Part shown: positions 63,583-64,000 of the stretch, one piece after another | Layout: every line of letters starts with the position of its first letter | How positions within the stretch are numbered: the first letter of the stretch is position 1 | Source of the DNA: DATLGB01 sp038232275 | Lineage (GTDB): Bacteria > Actinomycetota > Thermoleophilia > Solirubrobacterales > Solirubrobacteraceae | NCBI GenBank assembly: GCA_038232275.1 | Contig: JBBSIC010000008.1 | Coordinates: 1-64,000 of the forward strand | DNA: 64,000 nucleotides | Direction: 5' to 3' | The notes under the pieces: generated by a model | The model's input: only the letters and a program-made list of their open reading frames with translations | What the model was told of the DNA's origin: nothing | Database searches by the model: none | Position numbers and translations under genes: made by a program

Positions 63583-64000
63583 GTGAGGACCCTCGACGAC
63601 CTCGCAGACGTCGCCGGCAAGCGCGTCCTCGTCCGCGTGGACTTCAACGTCCCGCTCGACGACGACGGGAAGATCGCCGACGACGCGCGCATCCGCGGCG
63701 CGCTGCCGACGCTGCGCGAGCTGCGCTCCAAGAAGGCGCGGCTCGTGCTGCTCTCCCATCTCGGCCGGCCGGAGGGGCCGGACCCCGCGCTGTCGCTGAA
63801 GCCGGTCGCCGAGCGGCTCTCCGAGCTCCTCGAGGAGGACGTCGCGTTCATGGACGACCTCGATTTACCCGTGCCCGACGCCGATGTGGTCATGCTCGAG
63901 AACGTGCGCTTCGACGCGGGGGAGACCGACAACGACCCCGAGCTGGCGAAGCGCTACGCCGCGCTCGGGGACTTCTACGTCAACGACGCCTTCGGCTCCG
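63583..64000 (+). CDS. pgk: Phosphoglycerate kinase, 5' part
   Basis: The first 139 codons, cut by the window end. RVLVRVDFNVPLDDDGKIADDARIR contains the substrate-binding signature, LLSHLGRPEG the conserved loop and MLENVRFDAGE and FYVNDAFGS follow. GTG 63583 gives the usual N-terminus RTLDDLADVAGK. No strong Shine-Dalgarno is seen. Confidence 0.95.
   Translation, partial: MRTLDDLADVAGKRVLVRVDFNVPLDDDGKIADDARIRGALPTLRELRSKKARLVLLSHLGRPEGPDPALSLKPVAERLSELLEEDVAFMDDLDLPVPDADVVMLENVRFDAGETDNDPELAKRYAALGDFYVNDAFGS

Overview
The window is about 72% GC throughout and carries no insertion sequence, prophage, CRISPR array, rRNA or recognisable tRNA gene. Gene content points to an actinobacterium: OpcA next to glucose-6-phosphate dehydrogenase, a uvrC-rapZ pair, gap-pgk, frequent GTG/TTG starts, 4-base start/stop overlaps and several apparently leaderless promoters. 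The transaldolase/phosphoglucose isomerase fusion and several lineage-typical secreted proteins make the class Thermoleophilia (Solirubrobacterales) my best guess; that placement is inference.

Layout. 1-4.3 kb: an ABC exporter pair (ATPase, FtsX-type permease) overlapping a lipoprotein metallophosphoesterase. 4.3-6.4 kb: a decayed secreted-protein gene, a glycosidase-like secreted protein, a PIN-toxin remnant. 6.4-15.8 kb: msrB, then a tightly overlapped six-gene pentose-phosphate operon tkt-tal/pgi-gnd-zwf-opcA-pgl. 15.8-22.3 kb: a GAF-GGDEF diguanylate cyclase, a ROK glucokinase, a short MscS channel, a multi-sensor PP2C phosphatase and a YfcE-like phosphoesterase. 22.3-27.1 kb: envelope genes (FemAB-like transferase, sulfotransferase, GT2 glycosyltransferase, ABC-2 exporter). 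27.1-31.5 kb: ppx and ppk, an M23 peptidase, a cupin. 31.5-35.5 kb: a surface protein, a small membrane protein, an ABC-F ATPase. 35.5-41.4 kb: the phosphate locus, a receiver-less PhoB-like regulator, pstS (broken by a frameshift as sequenced), pstC, pstA, pstB, phoU and a full PhoB-like response regulator. 42-44.7 kb: a Tad-pilus-like group ending in an unusual pilin-like/VanY/lytic transglycosylase fusion. 44.8-45.4 kb: a MazEF-type module. 45.8-50.3 kb: catalase and an operon headed by a Flp-pilin-like protein with a collagen-like segment. 50.4-53 kb: a lipoprotein, a GNAT remnant, a small Rho_N-like protein and a second glycosidase-like paralogue. 53-57.4 kb: uvrC-rapZ facing a CHAD/HD operon. 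57.6-61.8 kb: efeB, efeO and a lipoprotein gene behind a PhoX-like phosphatase gene. 62-64 kb: a VOC protein, gap and the start of pgk.

The main unifying theme is phosphate. Pairs of TCAC-type half-sites exactly 11 bases apart, the form known for actinobacterial PhoP boxes, lie upstream of ppk, pstS, the response regulator and the HD-CHAD operon, with a degenerate pair upstream of the receiver-less regulator. This suggests one Pho regulon joining phosphate import, polyphosphate synthesis and polyphosphate-associated CHAD/HD proteins. The most unusual proteins are the two pilin-like chimeras at 43404-44723 and 49099-50277.
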